From Falciphora oryzae (Eukaryota; Ascomycota; Sordariomycetes; Magnaporthales; Magnaporthaceae): DNA of 64,000 nucleotides. Under the pieces are notes generated by a model. That model saw only the letters and a program-made list of their open reading frames with translations. It was not told where the DNA came from and searched no databases. Positions 10,934 to 22,934 of this stretch are shown here, piece after piece; position 1 is the stretch's first letter, and the number at the start of each line of letters is the position of its first letter. The stretch is from positions 1,223,311 to 1,287,310 of the forward strand of contig JNVV01000005.1 of the NCBI GenBank assembly GCA_000733355.1, given 5' to 3'. A program made the position numbers and the translations under genes.

Positions 10934-12697
10934 GCGACATAACACATTTCCTTCTTCTTTCAAAGATGACAGAGCGCATCCAGACAGCGCGTGGAGGGAG
11001 CCGCCGACGAACGACCATGGCACGACAGTGACGAGCAGGAGAGAGAGGAGGCTATCCGCGATGGGATGGGGAGTGGGCGAGCAACAGGGTGTATCCCCGT
11101 TTCTCCTCTGACTCTCGCCTCGGTGACAACTGGAAACAAAGCAAGACAGTCATGGACGCATGGAGGACCACCACGATGTACCGATTGACCGCGACTTGAC
11201 ACAACACTCCCACGACTCCCCATCCGCCTCGAACGACGCGTTTCCCGCATGCGCCCTGGCCTCGGTTACGGCCATGTTCCAAGATCGAACTCGGAGGGGA
11301 GCGTTGGATTTCTCTTCCCCAAGTGTTTGACGACTCAGTGGACAAGAAACGGGAGACTCTCACCATCCATGTCCATCCAAGCCGGCCGCTCGAGAAAATA
11401 CATCCATCCTCGTCCCATCTCGACCGTTTCCTTTTCTATCCCACACCCGCTCGCACGCAGTCGATCCCCGTTCCCGGCCCGCCTCGGCATCCCGCGTCAC
11501 CCGTCCGCTTTCGTCCCAACTCTCCCACGCGCCTGGGATGTGCTGCTGTCTACAAAAGAGCCGCACGGTCGGTTTCAAGAAATGAACAGAATAATATCCA
11601 GATATCGGGGGACCGAACAAACCCCCCTATTCTTCCCATCTTTACTTCTTCTTTGTCTACCCATGTAATCATACAATACCTTCTGCGTCTGTTTGAATAA
11701 CGCCGCCTTCCATGCCGGAGTCGGTCACAGCCCATACTTTCTTGTTTCTCCTTCCCTGACCATATTTGCGTTTATGCCTCGCGCTTCTTTTTTTCCCCTT
11801 CCCATCGATATTCTAGAACGGAGTCTGGCGTTTTACGAGTTCCTCTTGGCTTCTCCTGGTTTACGGGTAGAGGCGCAGAAGAGGAGACATCTCGTTGTGC
11901 AGCTCTTGTTCTTTTCCTTGTTGTTGGTTTACATCGGCGTGCAGACTTGGTTTTGTGCGCTGGTTTTCTGGGCATTTGGGAGCATTGGGGAGCGTGGCAA
12001 GCCATCATTTTTTTTTTTTTTTTTGCAGCCTTTCCGTGGGCGAGCATCATCTCTTTGCGACAACCTTTGCGCGGGCGCACAAGGACGGCGCAGACATTGT
12101 CTGTGCAATATCCTTAGCCTGACGACCTCTGTCATCTTGTCGGTCCAGGTTTCTCCGACATACCGTCGGAACAGAACGACAGGAGGTAACAGTGGTTCTC
12201 GTGGTCGTGGGCCGCCAAAGGGTTGTCAACTGTATTTTTTCCATTCTGGTTTTCCTTGTCTCCTGTCTGGTTCATGTCATTAGGATTTGGTCTCGTACAC
12301 ATAGCCAGAGACAGCGGGCCCGTTTGTGCCCGGATCAGTTAGGGATTGTCTTGAGTAGGAAGTAACCAACAACGCCGAAAGAACAATTACCAACAACTAT
12401 TAACACAGGCACATGTGCCCGATACCCTCCGATGTCCGCTCGCCGTTTTCGATATTAGAGAGCCCTTCCCCGGCTCGTCATAACCACACCCACCCAAAGC
12501 AAGCCAACCCCTTTTCCCCCCGCGTTTCCCGGGTCTGTTTGCGTCGTTCTGTGTTATACCCATGGGACTGTATCAACTCCTATCCTTCCCCTCGCCCACT
12601 GGAGAAGAGAGCGCTCCGTTGGCGACGCCCCTCCTACCAAACCAATCCCCGCTAACTCATCTCCAAGGAAAAGCAAAACAAGCTGCCGCGCACCAGC
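10934..12697. other. Convergent intergenic region, no gene seen
   Basis: It lies between two genes that end facing each other. It is T-rich in places (for example 12009-12022). The frame at 11693-12283 contains hydrophobic stretches, but they follow T-rich low-complexity DNA and I do not accept it as a gene. It probably holds two 3' UTRs. Confidence 0.45.
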
Positions 12698-13455
12698 TTA
12701 GAACTTGAGGCTGCCCATATCAGCCTTGTACCGCTTGAGCACGCAGAGCTGCCAGGCGACCGAGAAGAAGACGGTGAACCACTGGAACGCCTGCAGCGCC
12801 GCGCCGCCCGTGACGCCAATCTCGTTCTGGCCCTTGGTCAGCTCCACGACGGCAAAGTGCAGCGCGTTGATGACCATGGACACGGCCGTGGCGGCCGCCA
12901 GCAGCAGGCCCAGGGCCAGGCTGTGCATCATGAAGGCGGCGGCGGCGGCGGCGCCCGAGACCTGGGGCACATTGCGCCAGACGACGACGGTGGTGGCGGA
13001 GACGAAGAAGAGGACGCTGGCGAGCAGGAGCGGGACGAAGAAGATGACCTTGACCTGGACCTCGTGGCCCAGGTCGACGAGGCGGAGCAGGGCCGGGTCG
13101 GTCGTGTTGAAGATGTTGTTGTTGCCCGGGTCGCCGGGGGCCTTGCGGCCGAGCGAGAAGGAGGGCAGGCACGAGGTCATGCTGGCGTTGGTCCCCGCGC
13201 ACATGCCGAAGTAGCCGACACGCACCTCTGCGGGCCCGTTGCGGGCGTTGAGCTTGAGGAGGTAGATGTCGGGCACGCCGGGGGAGGTGGAGATGCAGCC
13301 GACCAGGGAGAGGACTGTTTTGGTGGTTGCTTGTTAGTATCTGGGAGACGGTGGATAGGGGATGTGGATGGGGCCTCACCATAGAAGAGAACGATGGGGA
13401 TGATCAAGGCCCAGGTGATCAGGCGGAAGGTGTTTCCAGTGTTTCCGGCGGCCAT
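12698..13455 (-). CDS. Fig1-like four-transmembrane protein, 230 aa
   Basis: Two exons: 13455-13380 and 13314-12698, with a 65-bp intron (GTGAGG ... ATACTAAC ... ACAG), phase 1. The protein has four predicted membrane spans (about residues 9-28, 115-140, 150-175, 200-220). Between spans 1 and 2 is an extracellular loop with the motif YFGMCAGTNASMTSC, a GxxC-type signature shared by fungal claudin-like proteins, Fig1 in particular. Fig1 family proteins act in the plasma membrane in low-affinity calcium uptake and mating-cell fusion. The assignment rests on topology and this motif; Sur7/PalI relatives share the topology and remain possible. Confidence 0.65.
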
Positions 13456-15669
13456 GTTTGCGGTGGTTTCGCGGCGGTATGAAAAGAGAGTGTTGATATC
13501 GGGGGGTTGGACGTTTCTAAAAGTAAACGTGAAAAACGAACGGCTCGAGCTCGCGAGACGAACAAAGGGATGCGGATGCCGGTATGCTACAAGTTCGTGA
13601 AAGACGAAGGTGGACCTGCCCAAGATATCGAGAGGACAAGAGACCGAAGGAAAAAGGAACGATCGTATCTAGGAAAGGTAAGCTAGGGAAAGACGACTAG
13701 GAAAGTTGACAAAAAGGAAAGTCGTGAGGACGATTGAAGACTGCTGGTTTGATGAGGAACAAAGCGAGAACAAGACCCGAGGTTGGAGAGAGTGTCGACG
13801 AATCTTTATACACGTTCATCTCCTGCCCAAGAGCTTGATCCCGACAAAAATAGCACCCGTAAACGCAGACACCAGCCCTGCCAAGTCGAAGCAGACAAGC
13901 AAAACAGGCACGGCTGCACCGCGATAGGTCGCCGGGGCGGCGGGCCCTGGCAAGCCCGCGGGCCACAGAGGGGGGCCCTTGGCTATGTGTGGTGTCATTC
14001 CCGCGGCGAGAATGCGACCTGGGCCTGAAACTGGCCGGCGGGCGACCAGAGCCACTCGATCCGGGCGGCCGTAGACGCCGGGCGCTTAGCGGCAGCGGCC
14101 GGGAGCCGGGTCGCGGACCAGGGTGGCTACCTTTTGTTGAGGGGCGGTTTTCGATGCTGGTTGGACGCCGCGCTTGCGATACCCCTGTTGGCGTCGTCCA
14201 AGGAATGCGCAGCAAGCGCATGCCAAAACATGTTGGCGCATGCACGATCACGCCAAAAAGATACGCAAATAACAGTGCAGGCATGGATGTTTGATTCGGT
14301 CGGCCATTGGCGCTTGTCAATTGGATCGAGAAACCGCTCGCGAGCAGGTTAGCTGCTGCCGCGATGCACCGGCGTAGCTCGCTTGGTTGCAGTCTGTCCA
14401 GCACCCCAGCAGGACTCAGGGTTCGCCGAGCTGATGTGGATTTCGCTCTCGAGTCGTCTTCAGTCTTCGGTCAGCCCCCGCAGCTCCATGTCGATCCTCC
14501 ACTCACCTTGGATTTGGACGCATATCTGCTCGCTCCCTTTGCTCGACCTGCGACATTGGAACATGGCAGTGCAGCGCCTACGATCCGCTGTTTCTACAGA
14601 CGATGGCGAGCTCCCCTGGCCTAGACCACTGTTGCTCGCGTTTCAGATGCAGGCCCGATTGGCCAGGCTTCTTGGCTGGCGCCTGGCTCGCCCTGCGGCC
14701 GGCCGGCCAGCCGTCCGGTCAAGCCGCTCTGCGCGACCACGGCGGATGCGTGCCCGTCTTCCGCGAGCTTGGGGGTTTTAAAGCCCGTGTTTACCCGTCC
14801 TGACTGGTAGGACAAGTCAGCAGCTTAGTGCCTGAGGATGATGGAGGGGGGCTGTACAAGCTTGAAGGCCACCAAACCAAGCGATTTGAACGCTCATCGA
14901 TTGTCGGGTTATACTCTCCTACCAGTGCTCCTTGACCCAAGTCCGGCGCAGGCGTGGCGGCTCACGTGCGCAGGCAAAGACGGACTGACATGACCCCGGA
15001 TATCCAATTTCCCCGATTTGCAGCATCTTCAAGTTTGTCAAGTTACCCCCTAATCACATCCAGGGCATACCTCTATCTGACATGACCAGCAACATCTGGA
15101 AATGGCCTACGAAGACGCAGCAAATACATGCTGTCAAGAATATCATCAAGCACAGGCCGTTGGGAGGAGGCGGGGATATCTGTCACCCGCCACCCGCAAA
15201 AGCCGGTGCGGGCAAAATGGTAATCCTTGGCTGCTTGGCCAACCCCGCAAAAGAAAAAAACCTCCTTCCTCTTACATGAAAGCGCAACACGCACAAGACT
15301 GAGGACCTTTTTCCAGGGCGTCGATTCAAGACCCTGCAGACCAGACATGCCAGCCAACACACGTTTTCCCCCGCCAGAGACCAAGTGCCAAGAAACCCGT
15401 GCTGCCGTGGTTCCTGCTATTTCGGGAAGCTGGACCAGTCTTTTCGGTCTGCGCCGAGATGCTATCGCTGATATTGCAGATAAACACCAGCTGGGGTTTC
15501 CGTCCAGTCGGGTCCTGCTCTTTTTTGGGTGCTAGGTTGCAGCCCCCCAAAGACGTGTGTCGCCGTCGTGTGCTCCAGTTCATTCTGAGAGCCTCAAAAG
15601 AAGTCAATTTCGACTTCCGCCCCTTTCCGCTGTCTTTCCCTCCCCTATCCCGACAAGGAAGTCGGAACA
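13456..15669. other. Divergent intergenic region, no gene seen
   Basis: It separates the Fig1-like gene (minus) from the choice-of-anchor B gene (plus). The open frames are short, overlapping and featureless. It presumably carries both promoters; I see no strong TATA box beyond AT-rich patches. Confidence 0.45.
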
Positions 15670-17830
15670 ACGCGCTACACCTTTGCACTCACCGCCGTCA
15701 CGGCGGTCTTTGCGGCCGAAATGCCCAAAGACGAGGCTCGCGCCCAGGAGCTCTACGACTCGGGCAAGAGACACGAGGACCTCCTGAACAGGAAGATTGT
15801 GCGTTCTGCTGTGCCTGACTGCTTGTCATCATAATACTAACACCACCTCTCCAAACACAGTCGCACTGGGTCGCCGAGGAGGAGGCCGGCCTGATGAACT
15901 CCACCAAGTGGCCAAGGCTCGGCTATACCAAGTGTGTAGACGGCTTCGCCCAGGCCATCCCTGACAGCCCTGCCCACAAGTTTGGGTGCAAGAACGTGAG
16001 TCCCCAGCGCTCGTCCCGGGGGGCCAGTCTGCATGTCGCATTTGCTGACTCCTCTTACGAAGATCGACCTGTACGACTTCATCAACCACGCCACGCTCGG
16101 CTCCCCCAACACCGACTACCGCGGCAAGAGCGGCAGCTCTTCGTGGGGATGGACCGACCCCGAGTCTGGTCGCGAGTTCATCGTCAGCGGCATGTATGAC
16201 GGGGTCGCCTTCATTGAGATCCTCCCTGAAGGCCGGATGCATCACGTCGGATTCCTGTGAGTCGACTCCGGAGTTGTAGCATGTGCTCGCTTATGCCCTG
16301 CCAAGCACGGTATTGAACCCCATTTACTGACCATGCCATTCTCGAAACCCAGCCAAGTGGGCGCCCGTTGCGGACAGGGCCTACTGGACCGAGATCCGCC
16401 CTTACCTGCACTACATGGTTATCGGCAGCGAGCTCGAGGGCAACGGTATCCAGATCTTTGACATGAAGAAGGCAAGCAGTCAGCACATCACCGAGCCTCT
16501 AGACGTGCATGCTGCTAACGAGGACCGTCTCTCTGTTCTCAATAGCTTCTTGATGTCAAGAAGGCGGACGCCCCCGTGCTGTTCACCAACGGCAAGGACC
16601 TCCACGGCCACTTCAACGAGACTTTGCCTATCGGGCGGAGCCACAACGTCGTGATCAACGAGGAGGCCAAGTACGGCGTCGCCGTGGGCGTGCAGCCCCG
16701 CGCCGAGTACTGCAAGGGCGGCCTGCACTTTTTCAGCCTGGACGACCCTGCCAACCCCAAGGCTCTGGGTTGCAACGGTGACGATGGCTACGTCCACGAC
16801 GTGAGTGTGGACGTGAGGTGATGGCGCCGGCAGAGCGCAGGAAGTGGGCAGGGTATGCTGACGCTGTGTTTCCAGGCGCAATGCTTGATCTACCGTGGCC
16901 CCGACACCAGGTACCAGGGCCGCGATATATGCTACGGATACAACGAGGACACTCTGACCATGTATGATTTCCCTTTTGCCCCTTAGCGTGCTGCGCATAG
17001 TTCCCCCAGCTAACCCGGCTCCCCGCCCACAGCTACGACGTCACGGACAAGGCCAACTCGACCATCATCTCCATCACCTCGTACGAAGGAGCTGAGTACA
17101 CGCACCAGGGTTGGGTCAACGACGTCAACTGGCAGGAGTACCTCTTCATGGATGACGAGTACGACGAGGTCGACGCCAGCGGCCCTTCCAAGGACGGCTA
17201 CCCGACAACCTACATCTGGGACATCCGCGACCTCGAGAAGCCCAAGTAGACGGGCCTGTTCAAGGCCGCCAACCGCGGCATCGACCACAACCTCTACGTC
17301 GTCGGCGACCTGATCTACCAGTCCAACTACGGCGCCGGCATGCGCGTCTACGACATCTCGTCGGTGAAGGGGGACCCTACGGGCAACAGCGTGTGCGAGG
17401 TCGCGTACTTTGACATCCACCCAGAGGACGACCACCTCCCCGGCGGCGGCACCGTCGAGTTCGTCGGGTCGTGGTCGTCGTACGCCATGTTCCCGTCCGG
17501 CTTCATCTTTATCAACACGATCGAGCGTGGAGGGTATGTTTCAACCATTCTTTCGCCCTGTCCAAAAAATCCCAGTCAGCTAACCCTTTCAGGATGACCA
17601 AGCGCGAGGCCTGCAAGCCCAAGGCATGCAGCGCCGACAACTGCCTCCGCGCGCTGCGGTCCAGCAGCGTCGGCGGCCGGCTCGAGGAGAGCCAGAAGTT
17701 CTGCGGCGAGTTCACCAAGACGCACGTCGCCGATGTCGCCGTCGTGCCCGAGTACGCGCAGCAGGCGTGCCAGACCAACGTCATCTCCCGGGTCAGCTCG
17801 GCGTGCTCCTGCCTGCCGACCGCTGCGTAA
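15670..17830 (+). pseudogene. Choice-of-anchor B / LVIVD-repeat-type secreted protein, damaged
   Basis: Eight exons can be traced: 15670-15798, 15861-15995, 16063-16256, 16353-16471, 16546-16800, 16876-16961, 17033-17533, 17593-17830. The intron after 16471 is GC-AG (GCAAGC ... GCTAAC ... ATAG); the others are GT-AG. Hallmarks of the family (often named regulatory P domain-containing or choice-of-anchor B) are the IDLYDF motif, GYVHDAQCL, YGYNEDTLTIYDVT, THQGWV and a Cys-rich C-terminal domain ending in CSCLP. It has three lesions: a good signal peptide reads from ACG at 15670 where ATG is expected (the next ATG, 15721, lies after it); the exon 3/4 junction is out of frame by one base; and TAG interrupts the frame at 17247-17249 in a conserved stretch. 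Recently inactivated, or in part sequence error. Confidence 0.75.
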
Positions 17831-20800
17831 GATGGCACGGTCTTGGTAGCATGATTATGTGATGACCGACGAGATCCAGAGCCACGTTTGCTGCATACCT
17901 AGGGTACTTCTTAATCGGGAAAAGGGGACACATGTTGGAAACCTATACGACGTCTTGTAGAAAGAGTAGGATAGATGATCTACTGCTGCGGAATCCATGC
18001 GTATACCCAAAGGTTCGAGATCTAGACCTTCAGGCTGCGGCTATGCGTGGACGAAGTTTACGCCTAGGCCTGGACAAGACCGGATAGCATGAGAAGGGGT
18101 TGTCTCGGCAATCAAAGAGACTTTTGCCCAAGCAAACGTCAGTGTCAAGCTCCGACGGGGCCTTTTTGGGTTCACATGTCTTTGCCGGGGCACATGTCCT
18201 GCTCATGAAGGTATCATTCATGCCAAGGCACCCCCCTTTCTCTTCTCTGGGCAAGGTCGACAGGCTCAGGTGTCATTTAGAGCCTCATTCTCTCTTCCCC
18301 AATGACTCCATTGCAACTGCGAATCGGGTGGACGGCACGACAAGAGGTGGGTGACGATCTCTGCATCTCCACGGGGGCACGTCGGGGTTTCAGGTTAAGT
18401 CCCGAATCGCGGTGATCTCCCGCTGCCCAGCGGGAAAAAAAGTCTAAACCGACGATGTGCGGCTGGACCTACCTTGAACTGCCAGCCGTGCATGCGACTG
18501 GGCCGCGGGCGTGGCACGACATGAACGTTGTATTTTACGGGACGAAACTGCTCGCCGAAGCACGGAGCAAGGCTGCAATGCTGGATCGGCGACCAGGAGG
18601 GAAAAGGCCGAATGTGGTAGAGGTCGCGAAAGCTTACAGTGGTTACATCGGGTCGGGGAGTTTTGGTGTGCCGACCCGACGGCCTGGGTTAGGTTGCATC
18701 GGCCTCTTTTGGACCAGCACACCAGTTGACAAAAACTGATACCGGAGACCGGTTCCGGGCCCGGGCCTCGGAAATGTCTGTTCGTTTGCTCAACTTTGGA
18801 CGGGGGGCTTGCTCAGATTTTTGGATGGCGTTGGGAGAGTTCGGCTGCGCGGATCTTAAAAAAAAAAAAAAAAAAAAGGAAAGTTCCCAAGGGCCCTCGT
18901 CCCTTGTCGTGAACTCTGTGCCTGGAACTTTCGAGCAAAGAAACATTTCCAACCAAGACATTAAGATTCTTATGCGTGGGAGTGGGTAGGCCATTGCATG
19001 GCCGTTGAGACTTTTATGCAAGCTACATGGAATCTCCCCAGGCACTTCCAGGTACGTGATCTCGCGATCTCCTCGGGGTCATGTTGCTTACGCGCCAAGG
19101 ACCCAATGCTTCAGAATTACATCGTCGAGACCCCCGACGCGTCTTCTTCCTCTAGCAATCGCTGCGAACTGCTTTGCTGTGTTCGACGTTAGTAAGACCG
19201 ATCGAGTAAAAATGTAGGGGATCGACACGACACGACACGAGATCTCCAGCTAGCAGGTTGACAGTCTGCAGTCTGAGGAAGGTTTTTAAGGGGAAAAAAC
19301 TAGGGCATGCAGCCCACTGACAAGGCCGGTGACGATCTTTAAACCTGCCGGGCTGCCGGGCTGGCACTCTCACGTGGGCTGGGCAGTCAGTGAAACGAAA
19401 CTACGGACCGCCACGGGAGCAGGGTCCAGCCTTGCAGAAAGCGTGTCATTCCCGCCTGCGAGCGGTTGGTCAAAAGCCGCGATGAAACCCAAAAAAGAAC
19501 CTTGACGTCCAGAGGGGTGTGAGGGGTGCACGGTCCCTAAATATTTATCGGCACCTGGCTGGCACTTTACGAAGCTGGATATTGTCCAGCCAAATTGAAT
19601 GCACAGAATACAACCGCCACTGAATACAAATAAATAAATAAAAATACCCACGCACTCTAGTATACCCAGAAAGACCTATAGATTTCCCCCCCTTTTATTT
19701 GATTGTGGCTGTGCTTATTTCGCCGTAAAGGAAAGAAATCGGGCTTTGTAAGGTGGTGCCAAGTGCCGATAGTATTTTAGGGACCGTGGGGTGCCTGTGG
19801 GAAGGGGCGAAAGCCGAAGGGCTGGAGCAGCTGGAGGCACTTGGTGACGGCCATGGATGGCACAGATGTCTGGTCAAAAGTTGACGATGGCATCTAGGAG
19901 GCAACCAGAGGCGTGGAAGGAGGTTTGGGTGATCGAGAAGTCGCCGCCGTCAAAGTATAGGAGTTCGTTCTTTGATGTCACCTTGCGAGAAGACGCTACT
20001 CCACCAAATTCCTGGGCTGTGAAACCGGACGCCACACGCTGCCTTTTTTCGTCGACCAGAGTGGCGACGACGCAGCAAGGTAAGCCTGGGAAAGATGATG
20101 ACGTTGTCTGTTGGCAGACCTTGGCGTGCCCAGCTCGAGCTTGGCTGGCTTTTGCCGGAAGCGGAACGAAAAACGAGAAACGAAACAGAAAAACAAGAAG
20201 AAGAAAAAAGCAAGCGTGGGGAAGAGAAAAAAAAAAAGGTCGCCGTCCGGCACTCAAGACGAAACGACGGTTGTTTGTGGAGTCGCAGCGAGCCAGGCAT
20301 GAAATCACAAGGCGGTCCCGCGGGTCGCAGGCGGGAAGCTTAAAAGTTTGGAGGGGGTGCATCTTCAATTCTGCGCCAGCCCAACGCCCAGGTAGTGTGC
20401 CTCGACCTCCCCCTCCCCTGTTGTTGTCGCCGACCTGGGCATGAAAAGCCGAGCCAGGTTCATGACTGGTAAGCTTTCAGAGCCTGGGGAAGAAAACCCT
20501 CCGCACACACCACTTGCCGACCTCGACAACGTTATATCGAACCCTGCATGGTCGGGTAATATGTCCCGCAGGCCTGCCCCGGCCAGGGACGGACGCCCGA
20601 CCCAATGATGGTTCTCTAGTGCCTGGACGGAAGAAGGCCCTATCATATAAGGTAATGGGATGACCCGCCACCCGACCGAACAGCCGCCATGTAGCGGACA
20701 ACAGCTCCAAGGTTATTACCGGTATTCGCTTCCTGGCAGGGGGGCTTGACGGCGGTCGTGCCCACTTGTCTTTGTAGACTTACATATATGATCCGATGCT

Positions 20801-20903
20801 TTTCGCGTCTCGCCCACCGCGCCCCTCTCCTTCGACCGCCTCTCCGCTGCCGCCCGTTCCGCCTTCGACCGACGACCTACCGCGTCGACACACACCGAGA
20901 AAG
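17831..20903. other. 3 kb intergenic with one coding-like fragment
   Basis: There is no complete gene. It contains a poly-A run near 18858, a short GACAC repeat near 19225 and the coding-like fragment listed separately at 19874-20090. A TATA-like element (ACATATATG) near 20782 lies about 120 bp upstream of the MFS gene start. Confidence 0.4.
19874..20090 (-). other. Coding-like terminal exon or relic, unknown protein
   Basis: A minus-strand frame ends at a TGA near 19874 after a stretch that reads like a real protein (segments SGFTAQEFGGVASSRKV and ELLYFDGGDFSITQ). Upstream it dissolves into a T/A-rich low-complexity region that gives poly-Phe, so no start is visible. It could be the last exon of a lost gene. 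I do not recognise the family. Confidence 0.25.
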
Positions 20904-22934
20904 ATGCCTTCCCGAGGTTCCAGCCGGGCCTCGGCCGCCGAGCAGGAGGACAACAGCCCCGGGAGCGTCTATCTCGTCTCAGGAGACGGCCACCTGCTCA
21001 GCCTACCCATCCCTAGCAGCTCACCCGACGACCCGCTCGGTTGGAGCCTCCTTAAGCGATGTCGGATCATCTCCATCATTACGACGATGGCCGCCATCGG
21101 TGTCGCGGTCCAGCAGTTCCCGTCTCTGATCTTCAAGGCCCTGATCAAGGAGATGGGCGAGGCGGTAAGGAAACCCCGTACCTGGCTGCTTTCCCTACCA
21201 ACAGAGGGCCAGGACGAAAGCTGATGGGACATGCCGACACGGTAGACCTTTGGTCCCTTCACGACTAGCCACATCGGCGCCGTCCCGTCCCTCTTCATGG
21301 GCGTCGGGTGCCTGATATGGACCCCGATGTCGCTTTGGCTCGGCCGCCGCCCGGTTCTGATCCTGTGCGCTGGCCTGATGCCGCTCGCCACCCTGCTCAG
21401 CTGCATGTCCACATCGTTTGGCATGTACATCATCTCCATCGCCCTCCAGGGCTTGGCCAACGGTGTGGCATTCAGCACGGTATGTCGCTTGCTTCCATCT
21501 GTCAACCTTCTCTTTTTGAGCATACTAACCCACCAAACGGTTTGACAGGGTCTCCTGGTTCTCATCGACGTCACCTTCATCCACCAGCGCTCAAACGCCA
21601 TCGCCGCCAACTGGGCCCTCTCCACCTTCGTAACACAACTGCTGATCTGCCTCGTGCCCCTCACCAACGACCTATCGACCCAGTGGCGGCCCGTCTACAG
21701 GAACTGGGCCATCCCCTCGGCCGTCCTCTTCGTCCTCGTCTGGCTCTACGTGCCCGAGACCTACTTCCTGCGCCCGCCCGTCGCCCTCGACGGCCGCATC
21801 CTGGTCCAGAGCGGCTCCGAGAAGATCCGCATCTACGACGACTGGGACCAAGTCCCTGGCGGGCGGCCCACCGCGCCCCAAGACGCCGTCTACGGCGACA
21901 GCCGGTCCCGCGGCGACGACGAGTACGGCCTCGGCGGTGCCGCGGAGGTGGGCGGGGGCGCCCGCGCCGCCGTCGCGCTCGCCATGGCCCGCTCGCACTC
22001 GCGCGACGGCTCGCTGGCCCCNNNNNNNNNNNNNNNNNNNNNNNNNNNNNNNNNNNNNNNNNNNNNNNNNNNNNNNNNNNNNNNNNNNNNNNNNNNNNNN
22101 CTCGCGCGCAACGCCAAGCTGCGCGGGCCCACGGGCGGCCGCAGCCGCTACGGCGGCAGCACCGGCTCCTCCTGGGCGTCGCGGCACCTGGCGGTCCGCA
22201 AGGCGGCCGGCGGCGACTGGCGATCCGCGCTGGCCTTCTTCCCGCAGACGGGCCTGTGCCTGGTCAACCCGCTCCTGTTCTGGGTCGCGCTGCTCAACGC
22301 CGTAAACTTTGGCGGCATGATCTCCATCGGCACCACCTACCCGGCCGTCCTCGTCGCGCCGCCGTACAACCTCAACCCGCGCTCCGTGTCGCTCGTCAAC
22401 CTCGCCGCGGCCTTTGGCGGCCTGCTCGCCTGGCCGGGCTCGGGGCTTGTCATCGAGCGCGTGACGAACCGCCTCACGCGGCGCAACGGCGGCGTCCGGC
22501 ACGCAGAGTACTACCTGCCCGGCTTCGCGCTCCCCGTGCTGACGGGCGTGCTGAGCCTCGTCATCTACGGCCTCGCCGTCCGCTACGGCTGGCACCCGGC
22601 CTGGATCTACGTGTCGTACGGCCTCAACTGCTTCTCGTACGCCAGCGGCGCCGTCGCTAACACGGTCTGGGCCGCCGCCGTGTTCCCGCGCTGGGCGGCG
22701 GCCGCGCTGGCGGTCGTGGGCGGCGTCAGCTACGTCATCAGCTTCGGGCTCAGCTACGCCGTCCACCCCTGGCTCAAGTCGCAGGGGTTCGCGGGCGCGA
22801 ATCTCCAGATCGCCGCCATCATGCTGGTCCTGGGGCTCGTCGCGGTGCCAGTGGCGTTCTGGGGCAGGAACGTGCGCCAGTTCATCCACTCGCGCTGGGG
22901 TGCCTATGAGGCGGGCGCTGTGCGGCCGCAGTGA
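20904..22934 (+). CDS. Major facilitator superfamily transporter
   Basis: Three exons: 20904-21164, 21246-21480 and 21549-22934, with introns of 81 bp (GTAAGG...GGTAG) and 68 bp (GTATGT...GACAG). The N-terminal motif SSPDDPLGWSLLKR is the DPxxW entry motif of fungal DHA1-type drug or small-molecule transporters. The motif LWLGRRPVLILCAG fits the conserved loop after helix 2. About six spans precede and six follow a long cytoplasmic loop that contains an N run (22022-22100); the frame is the same on both sides. The family moves small molecules by proton antiport across the plasma membrane; the substrate is unknown. No biosynthetic partner is adjacent. Confidence 0.88.
22022..22100. other. Assembly gap (79 N) inside the MFS central loop
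   Basis: The flanks are GC-rich, low-complexity coding sequence (Arg/Ala/Gly/Ser), a likely cause of the gap. The reading frame matches across it, but the true length may differ. Confidence 0.95.

Noticed and set aside
11693..12283. Plus-strand frame with several hydrophobic stretches
   Set aside because: The hydrophobic residues come from T-rich low-complexity DNA in a convergent 3' region; there is no plausible start context.
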